Assembly (NCBI GenBank): GCA_913064945.1
Contig: CAJYAN010000002.1
Coordinates: 1 to 64,000, forward strand
Direction of reading: 5' to 3'
Length of the DNA stretch: 64,000 bases
Source of the DNA: an uncultured Gammaproteobacteria bacterium
GTDB lineage: Bacteria; Pseudomonadota; Gammaproteobacteria; UBA6429; Thiohalophilaceae
A model generated the notes under the pieces. It was not told the DNA's origin. It did not search any database and was given only the letters and a program-made list of their open reading frames with translations. Of this stretch, positions 47,112 through 56,052 are shown piece after piece (within the stretch, counting starts at the first letter, position 1; each line of letters opens with the position of its first letter). The translations under genes were made by a program, and so were the position numbers.

Positions 47112-48797
47112 ATGAGAATACTTGTCGTTGATGACGAGCCAACGAATCGTCTGATTTTACAGGCGATGCTGTCCAGAGAAGGCCATGATATTTTTCAGGC
47201 AGATAATGGGCAGCGTGCTATTGAGGTATTTACCGAAGAAGACATCGATATTGCCCTGATGGACGTCATGATGCCTGTAATGGACGGTTACACCGCCGCG
47301 AAAGAAATAAAACGATTATCGGGTGAGCGCTTTGTTCCCATTATCTTTTTGACCGCAATTACCGATGAAGAGGCGTTGGTAGAGTGTATTCGAAATGGTG
47401 GTGATGATTTTTTAACTAAGCCCTATAACAGAATCATTCTTAAGGCAAAGATGGATGCCTTAATCAGGATACAGGACCTGTATCGGACCGTCAGAAAGCA
47501 AAATGATATTCTGGAGCGCTATCAGCACAATTCCCAGCGCGAACAGGAACTCGCGGAGAAGATTTTTTCAAATATCATGAATTACGGTGAGCGTGAGCTT
47601 CCCTACATCGACATGATACATCAGCCGGCGGAAACCTTTAATGGAGACATCGTTCTGGTGGGCAAACATCCTACTGGCGCCATCTGTCTGTTGGTAGGCG
47701 ATTTTACCGGACACGGACTGGCATCGGCACTGGGGGCTTTTCCCGCGGCACAGATTTTCTCTGCCATGTGCAAAAAAGGTTTTTCGATTGCCGAGATCAT
47801 TATTGAAATCAATGCCCGGATGACCAACCTGTTGCCGACGGGGATGTTTCTGGCCGCTTCTCTGGTACAGATAAACCCTGTCACTGGCGATACCGTTATC
47901 TGGAATGCGGGTCTTCCCGAAATCTATATCGTTGGTACCGATGGAAAAGTAAATCGTCGTATCGCCTCCTCACATCCACCTCTCGGCGTTATTCGTACCA
48001 ATAATCTGGATATCTCAGCCGAAAAGATAATAATGAAACTTGGGGAACGGCTGGTCATGTATACCGATGGCATTATTGAAACAAACAATGATCAGGGTGA
48101 GATGTTTGGAGAGCAAAATTTATTATTACTCATCGAGACGCCTGCGGACGAACCATTAACGGTGAGTATGCAAAGAGAATTGCAGCGGTTCCGCGGGGCC
48201 GCCAAGCAGTCAGATGACCTGACCTTGCTTGAATTTACCTTTGATCAGGAGAAGTTTGATGAGCTACTACAATTACAGAATATGGACGCCCAGACGGGCA
48301 AACACTGGCAATTTTCATTAAATCTCAATGCGGCTGTCCTCAAGTGTGTCGACACGGCCTCGATGTTGTTGCAGATGATCAATGATATGCAGGGCTTGCA
48401 TATTCATAATGAAATCCTTTATCTCATCGTTGCCGAGTTGTATTTGAATGCCCTGGATTACGGTGTCCTGAAACTGGATTCCGATTTGAAGAAAACCGCC
48501 ACCGGCTTTTCGGAATACTATGAAGAACGGGCGCGCCGCCTGGAGAATCTGACTGACGGCTCCATTAACATCCATGTCGAAAGTGAATGGTATGACGATT
48601 TCGGTAATCTCAAGGTGAGAATTGAGGATAGTGGCGAAGGTTTTGACTATGCAAACCGCAAGGCGACCAACATGGAAGCGTCGCTTGCCCACCATGGGCG
48701 TGGCCTGGCATTGTTGAATTCGCTGGGCTGTTCAGTTCACTTCGAGGGCAAAGGCAATATCGTGGTCGCCGATTATCAATTAAAAACCGGTTTTTAA
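47112..48797 (+). CDS. Response regulator with PP2C phosphatase and HATPase domains (HsbR/RsbU-like)
   Basis: 561 residues. A receiver domain (1-120) has phospho-acceptor D51 in IALMDVMMPVMDGY and K at LTKPYN. A SpoIIE-type PP2C phosphatase follows (about 165-375; FNGDIVLVG, LVGDFTGHGLASALGAFPA, MYTDGIIE, SDDLTLLEF). A C-terminal HATPase_c anti-sigma-like domain completes it (about 400-560; ELYLNALDYGVL, RIEDSGEGFDY, HHGRGLALLNSL). It is expected to toggle phosphorylation of the adjacent STAS protein. Uses in other bacteria include motility, biofilm and stress responses. Confidence 0.92.
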   Translation: MRILVVDDEPTNRLILQAMLSREGHDIFQADNGQRAIEVFTEEDIDIALMDVMMPVMDGYTAAKEIKRLSGERFVPIIFLTAITDEEALVECIRNGGDDFLTKPYNRIILKAKMDALIRIQDLYRTVRKQNDILERYQHNSQREQELAEKIFSNIMNYGERELPYIDMIHQPAETFNGDIVLVGKHPTGAICLLVGDFTGHGLASALGAFPAAQIFSAMCKKGFSIAEIIIEINARMTNLLPTGMFLAASLVQINPVTGDTVIWNAGLPEIYIVGTDGKVNRRIASSHPPLGVIRTNNLDISAEKIIMKLGERLVMYTDGIIETNNDQGEMFGEQNLLLLIETPADEPLTVSMQRELQRFRGAAKQSDDLTLLEFTFDQEKFDELLQLQNMDAQTGKHWQFSLNLNAAVLKCVDTASMLLQMINDMQGLHIHNEILYLIVAELYLNALDYGVLKLDSDLKKTATGFSEYYEERARRLENLTDGSINIHVESEWYDDFGNLKVRIEDSGEGFDYANRKATNMEASLAHHGRGLALLNSLGCSVHFEGKGNIVVADYQLKTGF

Positions 48798-48894
48798 CGC
48801 CCCTGGTTTTTCCTGTCCTATAATTAGGCATGTAAATTTTCTGTAATGCCGTTAAAATACCGTCTTTCCTCAAGACGATATACGGAACCCCTAC

Positions 48895-50310
48895 ATGACC
48901 ATACGTACACGCTTTGCCCCCAGCCCCACGGGATACCTGCATATCGGGGGCGCACGGACGGCGCTGTTTTCCTGGTTATACGCCCGTAAACACGGTGGTC
49001 AATTCATACTGCGTATTGAAGATACTGATCTGGAACGTTCTACGGCGGAATCCGTTAATGCCATTCTCGAGGGGATGACCTGGCTGGGCCTGGAATACGA
49101 TGAAGGTCCCTTTTATCAGACACATCGTTTTGACCGCTATAAAGAAATTATTCAACAGTTGCTCGATACGGGCCATGCCTATCACTGTTACTGCAGTAAG
49201 GAAGAGGTCGATGCCATGCGCGAGGCGCAAATGGCGAATAAGGAAAAGCCCCGCTACGATGGCCGCTGTCGGCATCGTACTGGAACACCCCCGGCAGGTG
49301 TGCCGCCTGTGGTGCGTTTCAAAAATCCTCTCGAGGGACAGGTGATCGTGGATGACATGGTTCGGGGCAAAGTGGTCTTTCAGAATAGCGAACTGGATGA
49401 CTTGATCATTGCCCGCTCCGATGGCACGCCGACCTATAATCTGACCGTTGTGGTCGATGATATGGATATGCAGATCAACCACGTCATTCGCGGTGATGAC
49501 CATCTCAACAATACACCACGGCAGATCAATATCCTCAAGGCCCTGGGGGCCGAGCCACCACGTTATGCCCATGTCCCGATGATTCTCGGCGACGATGGCA
49601 AACGCCTGTCCAAACGCCATGGGGCGGTGAGCGTGATCCAGTATCGTGAAGACGGTTATCTGCCCGAGGCGGTGATCAATTTTCTGGCGCGTCTCGGCTG
49701 GTCGCACGGCGATCAGGAAATATTTACTGTCGATGAGTTGACCCAGCTGTTTGATGTGGAAGACATCAACCAGTCTGCCTCCAGCATGAATACCAGCAAG
49801 CTGCAGTGGCTCAATCAACACTATATGAAAGAAAGCCCGCCGGAGCGCATTGCACATCATTTAAGTTATTTCCTCGGTAAACTGGGCATCGATCCAACAG
49901 ACGGACCGGCGCTGGCCGAGGTCATTGTGGCGCAGCGCGAACGTGCCAAGACCCTGGTAGACCTGGCGGGCTCCTGCCAGTTTTATTATCACGATTTTGA
50001 CAGTTACGATGCCAAGTCAGCCAAAAAGGCCTTCAAGCCTGAAGCCGTCAATATTCTTGAACAGGTGAAACAGGGTATGGCGGCACTTGAGGCTTGGAAT
50101 CGCGAGAACCTGCATCAGCTTATTGCCGACACCGTTGAAACGCTGGAGGTTGGTTTTGGCAAGGTGGGGATGCCGCTGCGGCTGGCGGTGACAGGCGGGG
50201 CGCCATCACCGGACCTCGACCTGACGCTCTATCTGGTCGGCAAGGCAGCCTGCCTGCGACGAATCGATCAGGCGATTGCCTATATCCAGCAAAACGTCGA
50301 AAATGACTAA
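48895..50310 (+). CDS. gltX: Glutamyl-tRNA synthetase
   Basis: 471 residues, class I synthetase with the HIGH motif in [15 protein letters not shown] and the KMSKS counterpart KRLSKRHG. It charges tRNA-Glu, one gene for which lies 2.2 kb downstream. The 294-residue minus-strand frame across it (48976-49860) is a shadow. Confidence 0.97.
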   Translation: MTIRTRFAPSPTGYLHIGGARTALFSWLYARKHGGQFILRIEDTDLERSTAESVNAILEGMTWLGLEYDEGPFYQTHRFDRYKEIIQQLLDTGHAYHCYCSKEEVDAMREAQMANKEKPRYDGRCRHRTGTPPAGVPPVVRFKNPLEGQVIVDDMVRGKVVFQNSELDDLIIARSDGTPTYNLTVVVDDMDMQINHVIRGDDHLNNTPRQINILKALGAEPPRYAHVPMILGDDGKRLSKRHGAVSVIQYREDGYLPEAVINFLARLGWSHGDQEIFTVDELTQLFDVEDINQSASSMNTSKLQWLNQHYMKESPPERIAHHLSYFLGKLGIDPTDGPALAEVIVAQRERAKTLVDLAGSCQFYYHDFDSYDAKSAKKAFKPEAVNILEQVKQGMAALEAWNRENLHQLIADTVETLEVGFGKVGMPLRLAVTGGAPSPDLDLTLYLVGKAACLRRIDQAIAYIQQNVEND

Positions 50311-50345
50311 GCTGACTCCCGGACAATACACAGGATATTTAATTT

Positions 50346-52043
50346 ATGACGTCGAGTGACGACACCCGTTCCAGCAACTTTATTCGTCAGGTCATTGATG
50401 AAGACCTGGCGGGCAACAAAAACAACGGCAGGGTCGCGACACGCTTTCCGCCGGAGCCCAATGGCTACCTGCATATTGGCCACGCCAAGTCGATTGTGCT
50501 GAATTTCGGTATCGCCCAGGATTACAACGGCACCTGCAATCTGCGTTTTGACGATACCAATCCGCATAAAGAAAACGATGAATTCGTCGAGGCCATCCAG
50601 AAGGACGTGCAGTGGCTCGGCTATCAATGGCATGACAAGGTCTACTTCGCCTCGAACTATTTCGAAGCGTTGTACACCTTCGCGCTGGAACTCATCGACA
50701 AGGGCCTGGCCTATGTCGATGACCTCAACGCCGAAGAGATCCGTGAATACCGCGGCACGCTAAAAGCAGCGGGCAAGGACAGTCCCCATCGCCAGCGCAG
50801 CGTGGAGGAAAATCGCGACCTGTTCCAGCGTATGCGTGCCGGTGAGTTTCAGGACGGTGAAAAAGTCCTGCGCGCCAAAATTGATATGGCCTCGCCGAAT
50901 ATGAATCTGCGCGACCCAACGCTGTATCGGATCCGCCATGGTGTCATCCATCACCAGACGGGGAGTGAGTGGTGCATTTACCCGATGTATGATTTTACCC
51001 ATCCGATCTCCGATGCGCTGGAAGGTATTACCCATTCGATCTGTACACTGGAGTTTGCCGACCATCGACCACTGTATGACTGGTTGCTGGACAATGTCTC
51101 GGTACCCTGTCATCCACAGCAGATCGAGTTCTCTCGTCTGAACCTGCAATACACAGTGATGAGCAAGCGCAAGCTGACGCAGCTGGTCGATGAAGGCCAT
51201 GTGGAAGGCTGGGATGACCCGCGCATGCCGAGCATAGCCGGTCTGCGTCGCCGCGGCGTGCCACCGGCCGCGCTGCGTGATTTTTGCGAACGTATTGGTG
51301 TCACCAAGTCCGACAACCTGGTGGAGATGGGCGTCCTGGAAGACTGTATACGCAGTGACCTCAACACCAACGCACCGCGTCGTATGGCCGTGTTACATCC
51401 GCTGAAAGTGGTGATCGAAAACTATCCAGAAGGACTGGTTGAGGAACTCAGCGTCGCCAATCATCCACAGGATGACAGTATGGGCAGCCGTACGGTGCCA
51501 TTCAGTCGTGAAGTCTATATCGATGTCGATGACTTCCGCGAAGAGGCCAATAAAAAATTTAAAAGGCTGGTTGCGGGCCAGGAAGTGCGCCTGCGAAACG
51601 CCTACGTGATTCGCTGTGACGAGGTCATCAAGAACCAGCAGGGTGATATTATCGAGCTGCGCTGCGCTTATGACCCGGCGACGCTGGGTGCCAATCCAGA
51701 AGGCCGCAAGGTCAAGGGCGTGATTCATTGGGTCTCCGTTGCCCATGCCATCAATGCCGAAGTCCGCCTGTATGACCGTCTGTTTAGCCACCCTAGCCCT
51801 GACGCGGGCAAGGAGGGTAGGGAGTATAAGGATTACCTTAATCCTGAGTCGCTACGAACCTTGACGCACTGTAAGCTGGAGCCCGCGTTACGTGCCGCCG
51901 GGGTCGGTGAGGCCATCCAGTTCGAGCGTGAGGGCTATTTCTGTCTGGATTCAGCCAGCGCGGCGGACGGTGCGCCTATTTTTAATCGCACGGTGACTTT
52001 GCGTGATACATGGGCAAAGATTGAGCAGGAAAATAACAGTTAA
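50346..52043 (+). CDS. glnS: Glutaminyl-tRNA synthetase
   Basis: 565 residues. HIGH motif in [19 protein letters not shown] counterpart VMSKRKL, and the two C-terminal anticodon-binding barrels. Presence of GlnRS is typical of Gammaproteobacteria and means Gln-tRNA does not depend on the transamidation route. It follows gltX after 35 bp. Confidence 0.98.
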   Translation: MTSSDDTRSSNFIRQVIDEDLAGNKNNGRVATRFPPEPNGYLHIGHAKSIVLNFGIAQDYNGTCNLRFDDTNPHKENDEFVEAIQKDVQWLGYQWHDKVYFASNYFEALYTFALELIDKGLAYVDDLNAEEIREYRGTLKAAGKDSPHRQRSVEENRDLFQRMRAGEFQDGEKVLRAKIDMASPNMNLRDPTLYRIRHGVIHHQTGSEWCIYPMYDFTHPISDALEGITHSICTLEFADHRPLYDWLLDNVSVPCHPQQIEFSRLNLQYTVMSKRKLTQLVDEGHVEGWDDPRMPSIAGLRRRGVPPAALRDFCERIGVTKSDNLVEMGVLEDCIRSDLNTNAPRRMAVLHPLKVVIENYPEGLVEELSVANHPQDDSMGSRTVPFSREVYIDVDDFREEANKKFKRLVAGQEVRLRNAYVIRCDEVIKNQQGDIIELRCAYDPATLGANPEGRKVKGVIHWVSVAHAINAEVRLYDRLFSHPSPDAGKEGREYKDYLNPESLRTLTHCKLEPALRAAGVGEAIQFEREGYFCLDSASAADGAPIFNRTVTLRDTWAKIEQENNS

Positions 52044-52146
52044 AATTACTGGTAAATCAATTATTTGGATTAAGAAAAATAATCCCAGAAATATTAGTAA
52101 ATGCTTGATTGGGGTGGTGCCATACAGTAGAATGCCCGCCTCTTTC

Positions 52147-52222
<76 letters not shown>

Positions 52223-52267
52223 GAATACCGGAGGTCAGGGAGTGGCTTCTGTGATAGAGGTAAGACA

Positions 52268-52498
52268 ATGCATCAGCGAATAGGTCGGTGGATGGTATAT
52301 ACGGGAATTTTCCTGATTGCCATTGGTCTATTCGTCGGTTTTGGTGCCATGTTTCAACATGTCGACAATATCGCGGTAAGAGCCCTGGGGTTGGTACCGA
52401 TAGGATTCGTTGTTTTACTGGCAGGTACGGTAGCCACACAGCTATCAAAACCGGCAACAAAGGAAACAAATACAATGGAACGTAAAGAACCGTTGTAA
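52268..52498 (+). CDS. Small two-helix membrane protein, unknown
   Basis: 76 residues from ATG 52268 with GAGGTAAG upstream. Two hydrophobic helices (about 8-30 and 38-60) and a charged C-terminal tail (KETNTMERKEPL). The longer frame from 52178 would start inside tRNA-Ala and is rejected. It sits between two tRNA genes; no function is recognised. Confidence 0.65.
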   Translation: MHQRIGRWMVYTGIFLIAIGLFVGFGAMFQHVDNIAVRALGLVPIGFVVLLAGTVATQLSKPATKETNTMERKEPL

Positions 52499-52521
52499 CT
52501 GTCGCAAGACAGAAAGAATTC

Positions 52522-52597
52522 GTCCCGTTCATCTAGAGGCCTAGGATATCGCCCTTTCACGGCGAGTACAGGGGTTCGACTCCCCTACGGGACGCCA
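52522..52597 (+). tRNA. tRNA-Glu (TTC); integration hotspot
   Basis: 76 nt; the acceptor GTCCCGT pairs with ACGGGAC, the anticodon loop CTTTCAC gives TTC, and GCCA is encoded. Its last 20 bases plus one A (52579-52598) recur at 55081-55100, marking it as an attachment site. Confidence 0.97.
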
Positions 52598-52598
52598 A
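52579..52598 (+). repeat. Putative att core at the tRNA-Glu 3' end (left copy)
   Basis: ACTCCCCTACGGGACGCCAA is identical here and at 55081-55100. Direct repeats of a tRNA 3' end are the usual scar of tRNA-targeted integration. Confidence 0.8.
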
Positions 52599-52610
52599 TA
52601 CAGCATAGAA

Positions 52611-52635
52611 AAAGGTCCTTTATGGACCTTTTTTT
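52611..52635 (+). terminator. Rho-independent terminator after tRNA-Glu
   Basis: AAAGGTCC pairs with GGACCTTT, followed by T7. It lies just inside the putative attachment site, so it may belong to the inserted DNA. Confidence 0.85.
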
Positions 52636-52641
52636 ATGTTC

Positions 52642-52703
52642 GTACGAAAATTTATACGGAAAAGTGATTTTGTTTTATTGGTATTACAGCCCATTTTTCG
52701 TAC
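52642..52703. promoter_or_regulatory. Inverted repeat upstream of the CsrA-like fragment
   Basis: GTACGAAAA (52642-52650) and TTTTCGTAC (52695-52703) are perfect inverted repeats 44 bp apart. They lie directly upstream of a good RBS (CAGGAGAC). They may be operator half-sites or element ends; undetermined. Confidence 0.4.
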
Positions 52704-52737
52704 ATACTAAATATATGGCTTTAAACAGGAGACAAGG

Positions 52738-52857
52738 ATGCTCACACTCGAAAGACTCGAAGGCGAATCATTGGTTATTCAGCATAACGGCGAAGAGTTA
52801 CTGATCAGACTATCTGAGATATACGATGAAAAACAGGGTCTGAAAAACAGGGTCTGA
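52738..52857 (+). pseudogene. CsrA-like N-terminal fragment
   Basis: 39 residues starting MLTLERLEGESLVI, which fits the CsrA/RsmA N-terminus (MLxLxRxxGExxxI), with RBS AGGAGACAAGG. The usual QVRLGIxAP core is absent; the frame enters tandem 14-bp repeats and stops. I read it as a csrA-type gene cut by the adjacent repeat/transposon. CsrA homologues are common cargo of integrative elements. Family assignment rests on 14 residues. Confidence 0.5.
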
Positions 52858-52869
52858 AAAACAGGGTCA
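52828..52869. repeat. Three tandem 14-bp repeats
   Basis: GAAAAACAGGGTCT occurs at 52828 and 52842, and with a final A at 52856. The third copy merges into the left inverted end of the RAYT-derived element. The core AAAAACAGGGTCAGGC occurs again at 55663-55678. Confidence 0.9.
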
Positions 52870-53213
52870 GGCCTTACATTTGACATTCCCCTTAATGACG
52901 GCCTAGTCTTTTATGGAAGCAAACTTCATGGAGGAAGTCGCTGGCTAGACCACTCGGAATTGAATTTGCTGGTGTGTTGTATCACGTGACCGTGCGTGGT
53001 AACGCACAGCAAAATATCTACCTTAGAAGAATTGCCCGATTAAACCTTTAACTTTTTATAAGGACAAGTACCAAAGTAGGAATAGGGCAATGGCAGAAGC
53101 TTATCGAAGCGGGCACTATACATTGTCTACAGTTGGCGACGCATTTGGCGTAAGCTATGCTACCGTCAGCCGAGCCATAAAAGAATATGAATGTCAAATG
53201 TAAGGCCTGACCC
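52864..53213 (+). mobile_element. Internally deleted RAYT (REP-associated tyrosine transposase) element, MITE-like
   Basis: A 350-bp segment is bounded by a perfect 25-bp inverted repeat: 52864-52888 and 53189-53213, starting GGGTCAGGCCTTACATTTGA. Inside, bases from about 52945 encode the N-terminus of an IS200-like transposase (ARPLGIEFAGVLYHVTVRGN) and from about 53061 its C-terminal helix-turn-helix (RNRAMAEAYRSGHYTLSTVG, then DAFGVSYATVSRAIKEYECQM). The catalytic middle with the HUH/tyrosine is deleted. The stop codon lies inside the right inverted end. It could move only with a transposase supplied in trans. Confidence 0.85.
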
Positions 53214-53379
53214 CAGACCCTACTTCGCGTTCAGCGACTTCGGCTTTGAGTAAGGTTTCAAGTATAGGCAGGGCCTGTTGATAAACCGGTGACGCCTGTT
53301 CACTGAGGTTATCGATGGTCTCGGCCATGCCGAAGAGTTTAAGGTTTTTAAGGGTACTCATCATGGCATCATTGTTCAT
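53194..53379 (-). pseudogene. istB: IS21-family helper ATPase IstB, 5' fragment
   Basis: The frame starts MNNDAMMSTLKNLKLFGMAE and runs about 52 residues as IstB before fusing at about 53224 to the RAYT-derived end (VGSGVRPYI) and stopping. The AAA+ core is missing. The start overlaps the istA stop by four bases, as in intact IS21 elements. Loss of IstB makes this copy non-autonomous. Confidence 0.88.
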
Positions 53380-55001
53380 GGTTTACTCCTTCGTAATTGA
53401 TCATATCGGTTAGTATTGGCAACGGGTTCCGTCACCAGCTTTAACGCCGGTGGTGGTGCCAGAGGTTTAGGGACAGGTGTATCGCTGAGGCGTCCCAGGC
53501 AGTTCAGTACATGTTGCTTGGACGGTTGTTCGACTTTTAGGGCTTCGGTAATCGCCTGTTCAACAAGGCGTTCATCATGCAGTAACACCAGTGCCAGCAC
53601 ATCGACCATTTCACGGTCACCACCGGGACGTTTCAGCAGGATGGCTTGCAGTTGCTTGAAGCAGTCCGGCAGTTCATTAAACGGCGCTCCGTTACGCAAG
53701 GCGCCGGGCTTTCGTTGAATCACCGAGAGGTAATGCCGCCAGTCATAAATGGTTTTACCACTTTGGCTTTTATCCCGGCTAAAGACACGCTCATGCACCG
53801 CTATGACATTGGCTTCAGCCACAATCACCAGTCGCTCGGCATACACACGTAAACTCACCGGTCGGTTAGCAAAGCTGGCTGGCACGCTATAGCGATTATG
53901 TTCATGCGTAATTAAACACGTTGAGCTGACACGTTTGTTATGTTCGACGAAGCCATCGAAGGCAGAAGGCACCTCCATCAAGCCATCGCGCTCAGCTTGC
54001 CAGTAGTCATGCAGTGTTCTTGCTTTATCCTGGGGATGCGGGAGTTCATGCCAGAGTGTAAGACAACGTTGTTTCAACCAGCTATTGAGTTCAGCCAGGG
54101 TTTTAAACTGCCCAGCGGATTGCCAGATACGATGACGTGCATCACGCACGTTCTTCTCCACCTGGCCTTTCTCCCAACCGGCTGCCGGGTTACAGAACTC
54201 CGCCTCAAACAGGTAATGACTGACCATGGCTAAGAAACGTTTGTTCACGGTACGTTGCTTACCACGTCCGACTTTATCCACGGCGGTTTTCATGTTGTCG
54301 TAGATGCCCCGCTCGGGTATCCCACCAAAGGCCATAAAGGCATGGTAATGGGCATTGAACAACATCTCGTGACTCTGTTGCAGGTAGGCGCGCATGAAAA
54401 ACGCACGCGAGTGACTGAGCTTGAAGTGCGCGATCTGTAACTTGGTCGAGCGACTATTAATCACCACGTAGTCTTCACTCCAGTCAAACTGGAAGGCTTC
54501 ACCCGGTGCAAAGGCTAAGGGGACATAGGTGTTATTTGCAGAAGTGCGTTTAGCCTCGATCTGTTCACTTCTCCATGATCGGGCAAACGCCGCCACCCGG
54601 TCATAGGAACCGCTGAAGCCCAGCTGCACCAGATCACTGTGCAACTGCTTAACTGATTTGCGCTGTTTACGATGTCGCCGACTCTCACGAAACAGCCAGC
54701 TGGTCAGCGTTAGCTCGTAGTCATCCAGCTTGGATGGGGTTTTGCGTTTGGGGTAGCAGGGTTCCACCACGCCACTGGCTAAATACTTGCGAACGGTATT
54801 TCGGCTCAGCCCGGTTCGCCGGGTAATTTCCCGGATTGGCATGCCTTCCCGGAAATGCCATCGTCGGATTACACTTAATAATGCCACGTCGATCACTCCA
54901 AATTTCTCCTGCACTGATGGGTTGCAGGAGTAGTTGTACGTGGGTCAAAATTAGATGCAAATTAGGGGGCTAGGTGGATCACTTTTGGGTGCAATTCAAC
55001 A
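53224..55001 (-). mobile_element. Truncated IS21-family insertion sequence
   Basis: istA plus a remnant of istB read leftwards. The outer end near 55001 reads TGTTGAATTGCACCC on the minus strand and is followed by the terminal repeats GATCCACC and TTTTGACCCACGT typical of IS21 ends. The other end has been lost to the RAYT-derived element. Confidence 0.85.
53376..54914 (-). CDS. istA: IS21-family transposase IstA
   Basis: 512 residues, apparently intact. An N-terminal helix-turn-helix (MPIREITRRTGLSRNTVRKYLASG) precedes a DDE catalytic core: the first aspartate in EAFQFDWSEDYV, the second in IYDNMKTAVDK, the glutamate in GWEKGQVEKNV. It cuts and joins IS ends but needs IstB, which is truncated here. 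Confidence 0.94.
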   Translation of the reverse strand: MQEKFGVIDVALLSVIRRWHFREGMPIREITRRTGLSRNTVRKYLASGVVEPCYPKRKTPSKLDDYELTLTSWLFRESRRHRKQRKSVKQLHSDLVQLGFSGSYDRVAAFARSWRSEQIEAKRTSANNTYVPLAFAPGEAFQFDWSEDYVVINSRSTKLQIAHFKLSHSRAFFMRAYLQQSHEMLFNAHYHAFMAFGGIPERGIYDNMKTAVDKVGRGKQRTVNKRFLAMVSHYLFEAEFCNPAAGWEKGQVEKNVRDARHRIWQSAGQFKTLAELNSWLKQRCLTLWHELPHPQDKARTLHDYWQAERDGLMEVPSAFDGFVEHNKRVSSTCLITHEHNRYSVPASFANRPVSLRVYAERLVIVAEANVIAVHERVFSRDKSQSGKTIYDWRHYLSVIQRKPGALRNGAPFNELPDCFKQLQAILLKRPGGDREMVDVLALVLLHDERLVEQAITEALKVEQPSKQHVLNCLGRLSDTPVPKPLAPPPALKLVTEPVANTNRYDQLRRSKP

Positions 55002-55007
55002 GTTCGA

Positions 55008-55100
55008 CAATTTTGTCGGGAACAAAATTGAACGTCGCATAGCGACGGCCCGAAGGGCGAGGCGCAGGGAAGCGCCGAGTACTCCCCTACGGGACGCCAA
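55008..55100. other. Hairpin cassette ending in the tRNA-Glu 3' end
   Basis: Four perfect hairpins follow the IS21 end: 55008-55016/55022-55030 (9 bp, 5-base loop), 55033-55038/55042-55047 (6 bp, loop ATA), 55048-55051/55055-55058 (GCCC/GGGC, loop GAA) and 55061-55065/55072-55076 (GGCGC/GCGCC). Then GAGT and the 20-base tRNA-Glu end. The second and third abut with no spacer. Stem order (9, 5-6, 4, 5 bp) and spacers match the cassette at 87-149, with different stem sequences. Confidence 0.75.
55081..55100 (+). repeat. Putative att core (right copy of tRNA-Glu 3' end)
   Basis: Identical to 52579-52598 over 20 bases. It lies between the hairpin cassette and the recombinase fragment. The preceding GAGTAC also occurs in tRNA-Glu just before its T-arm, as if the T-arm half was deleted. 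Confidence 0.8.
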
Positions 55101-55108
55101 ATTTGTAT

Positions 55109-55141
55109 AACCCGAATCGAGTATATTCCCGATTCGGGTTT
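55109..55141 (+). terminator. Terminator-like hairpin right of the att copy
   Basis: ACCCGAATCG pairs with CGATTCGGGT around an 8-9-base loop and is followed by TTT. It overlaps the recombinase 3' coding end; on the plus strand it could be the displaced tRNA-Glu terminator. Confidence 0.5.
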
Positions 55142-55662
55142 TCCCTTCAAATCGCCAGCCATCCTCGGCGGGTAAAATTATCAATGGTCCATCAAGTAGC
55201 TGTTTAAGAGCGTTTTTAGCTTTTACCGTATCGCTATATATCAAAGTCTTGAAATCGCTCGCACGGGCAGTGAGTACTTCGTTTAATTTGTTTGCATCTA
55301 TCTCGTTATGGACTGAAGTTGTTACATCAAGTAGCTCAGGTTTTAAAGACTTTAGTCGTTCCTCTCGTTGGGTTACTTCATTGAGTATGGATTCAGGAGT
55401 ATCACCAGAGGCGATTAAACGCATAAAGTTTTCTAGTTCACGCTCGATTTTCTGGGCTTCATTTTTTAAAAGAGAAGGTCGGTCTGTTGCTTGTTCTTCC
55501 TCTTGCTTCTCACGTACCAATTGCATTGCACGAGAAACAATAGATGCAATGATGTCCGGTGTTAATATTTTTGATTGAATTATCGATAGAACCGCTCCCT
55601 CAATTTTTTCAATACGAACACTCGTATTGTTGTCACAAATTGTTACTCCGCGCTTATAACAA

Positions 55663-55678
55663 AAAAACAGGGTCAGGC
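55663..55678 (+). repeat. Solo RAYT/REP end remnant
   Basis: AAAAACAGGGTCAGGC matches the left end of the deleted RAYT element (52857-52872). It joins the cut recombinase to the IS3 end. Confidence 0.6.
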
Positions 55679-55743
55679 TGAACCTCCCCCAGTTTAACGG
55701 ACACTTTTAATCAGCGACAAGCGTCTCTAAAAGGAGTGTCCCA

Positions 55744-56052
55744 ATGACCAAGAAACGTAAGTCCTATAAGACGTACACCAAAGAGTTTAAACTAGAAGCC
55801 CTTCGCCTGATGGAGACCTCTGATCGACCGTCAAGCGAAATTGCCATGCAGTTAGGGATCAGACGAAACCAGCTTTATAAGCGAAAACCCCAAATGACAA
55901 CAAAAGGTGATGTGGCCTCCGCCAAACGTGGACGGCCAAAGAAAGAAGACCTAAGTGAAACGGCCAAATTACGCCAGGAGAACAAACGGCTCAAAGAGGA
56001 GAACGAAATCCTAAAAAAGGCCGCCGTATTCTTTGCAAAGGAACTGAACTGA
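55744..56052 (+). CDS. IS3-family OrfA (transposase DNA-binding subunit)
   Basis: 102 residues: helix-turn-helix (FKLEALRLMETSDRPSSEIA ... LGIRRNQLYK) and a leucine-zipper-like coiled coil (LRQENKRLKEENEILKKAA) ending FFAKELN. RBS AAAAGGAG. Normally OrfAB is made by frameshifting into orfB, which here is defective. Confidence 0.93.
   Translation: MTKKRKSYKTYTKEFKLEALRLMETSDRPSSEIAMQLGIRRNQLYKRKPQMTTKGDVASAKRGRPKKEDLSETAKLRQENKRLKEENEILKKAAVFFAKELN

Larger units (their letters stand above)
54996..55656 (-). pseudogene. Large serine recombinase, C-terminal fragment
   Basis: Read leftwards, the frame opens at a junction near 55656 with KRGVTICDNNTSVRIEKIEG, the end of the zinc-ribbon region of large serine recombinases. 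It continues through the coiled coil (SLLKNEAQKIERELENF, NEVTQREERLKSLKPEL) to GWRFEGKTRIGNILDSGYTN near the att copy. The last residues run through the tRNA tail and hairpin cassette to a stop inside the IS21 end. The catalytic serine domain is absent, cut off by the RAYT/IS3 junction. It is probably the integrase of an element inserted here. Confidence 0.8.

Noticed and set aside
48976-49860. 294-residue minus-strand open frame inside gltX
   Set aside because: It is a shadow of the strongly supported glutamyl-tRNA synthetase frame; its composition (His/Ile-rich) is typical of antisense frames.
52828-52869. CRISPR or microsatellite array at the 14-bp repeats
   Set aside because: Three contiguous units without spacers; better explained by expansion at a transposon end.
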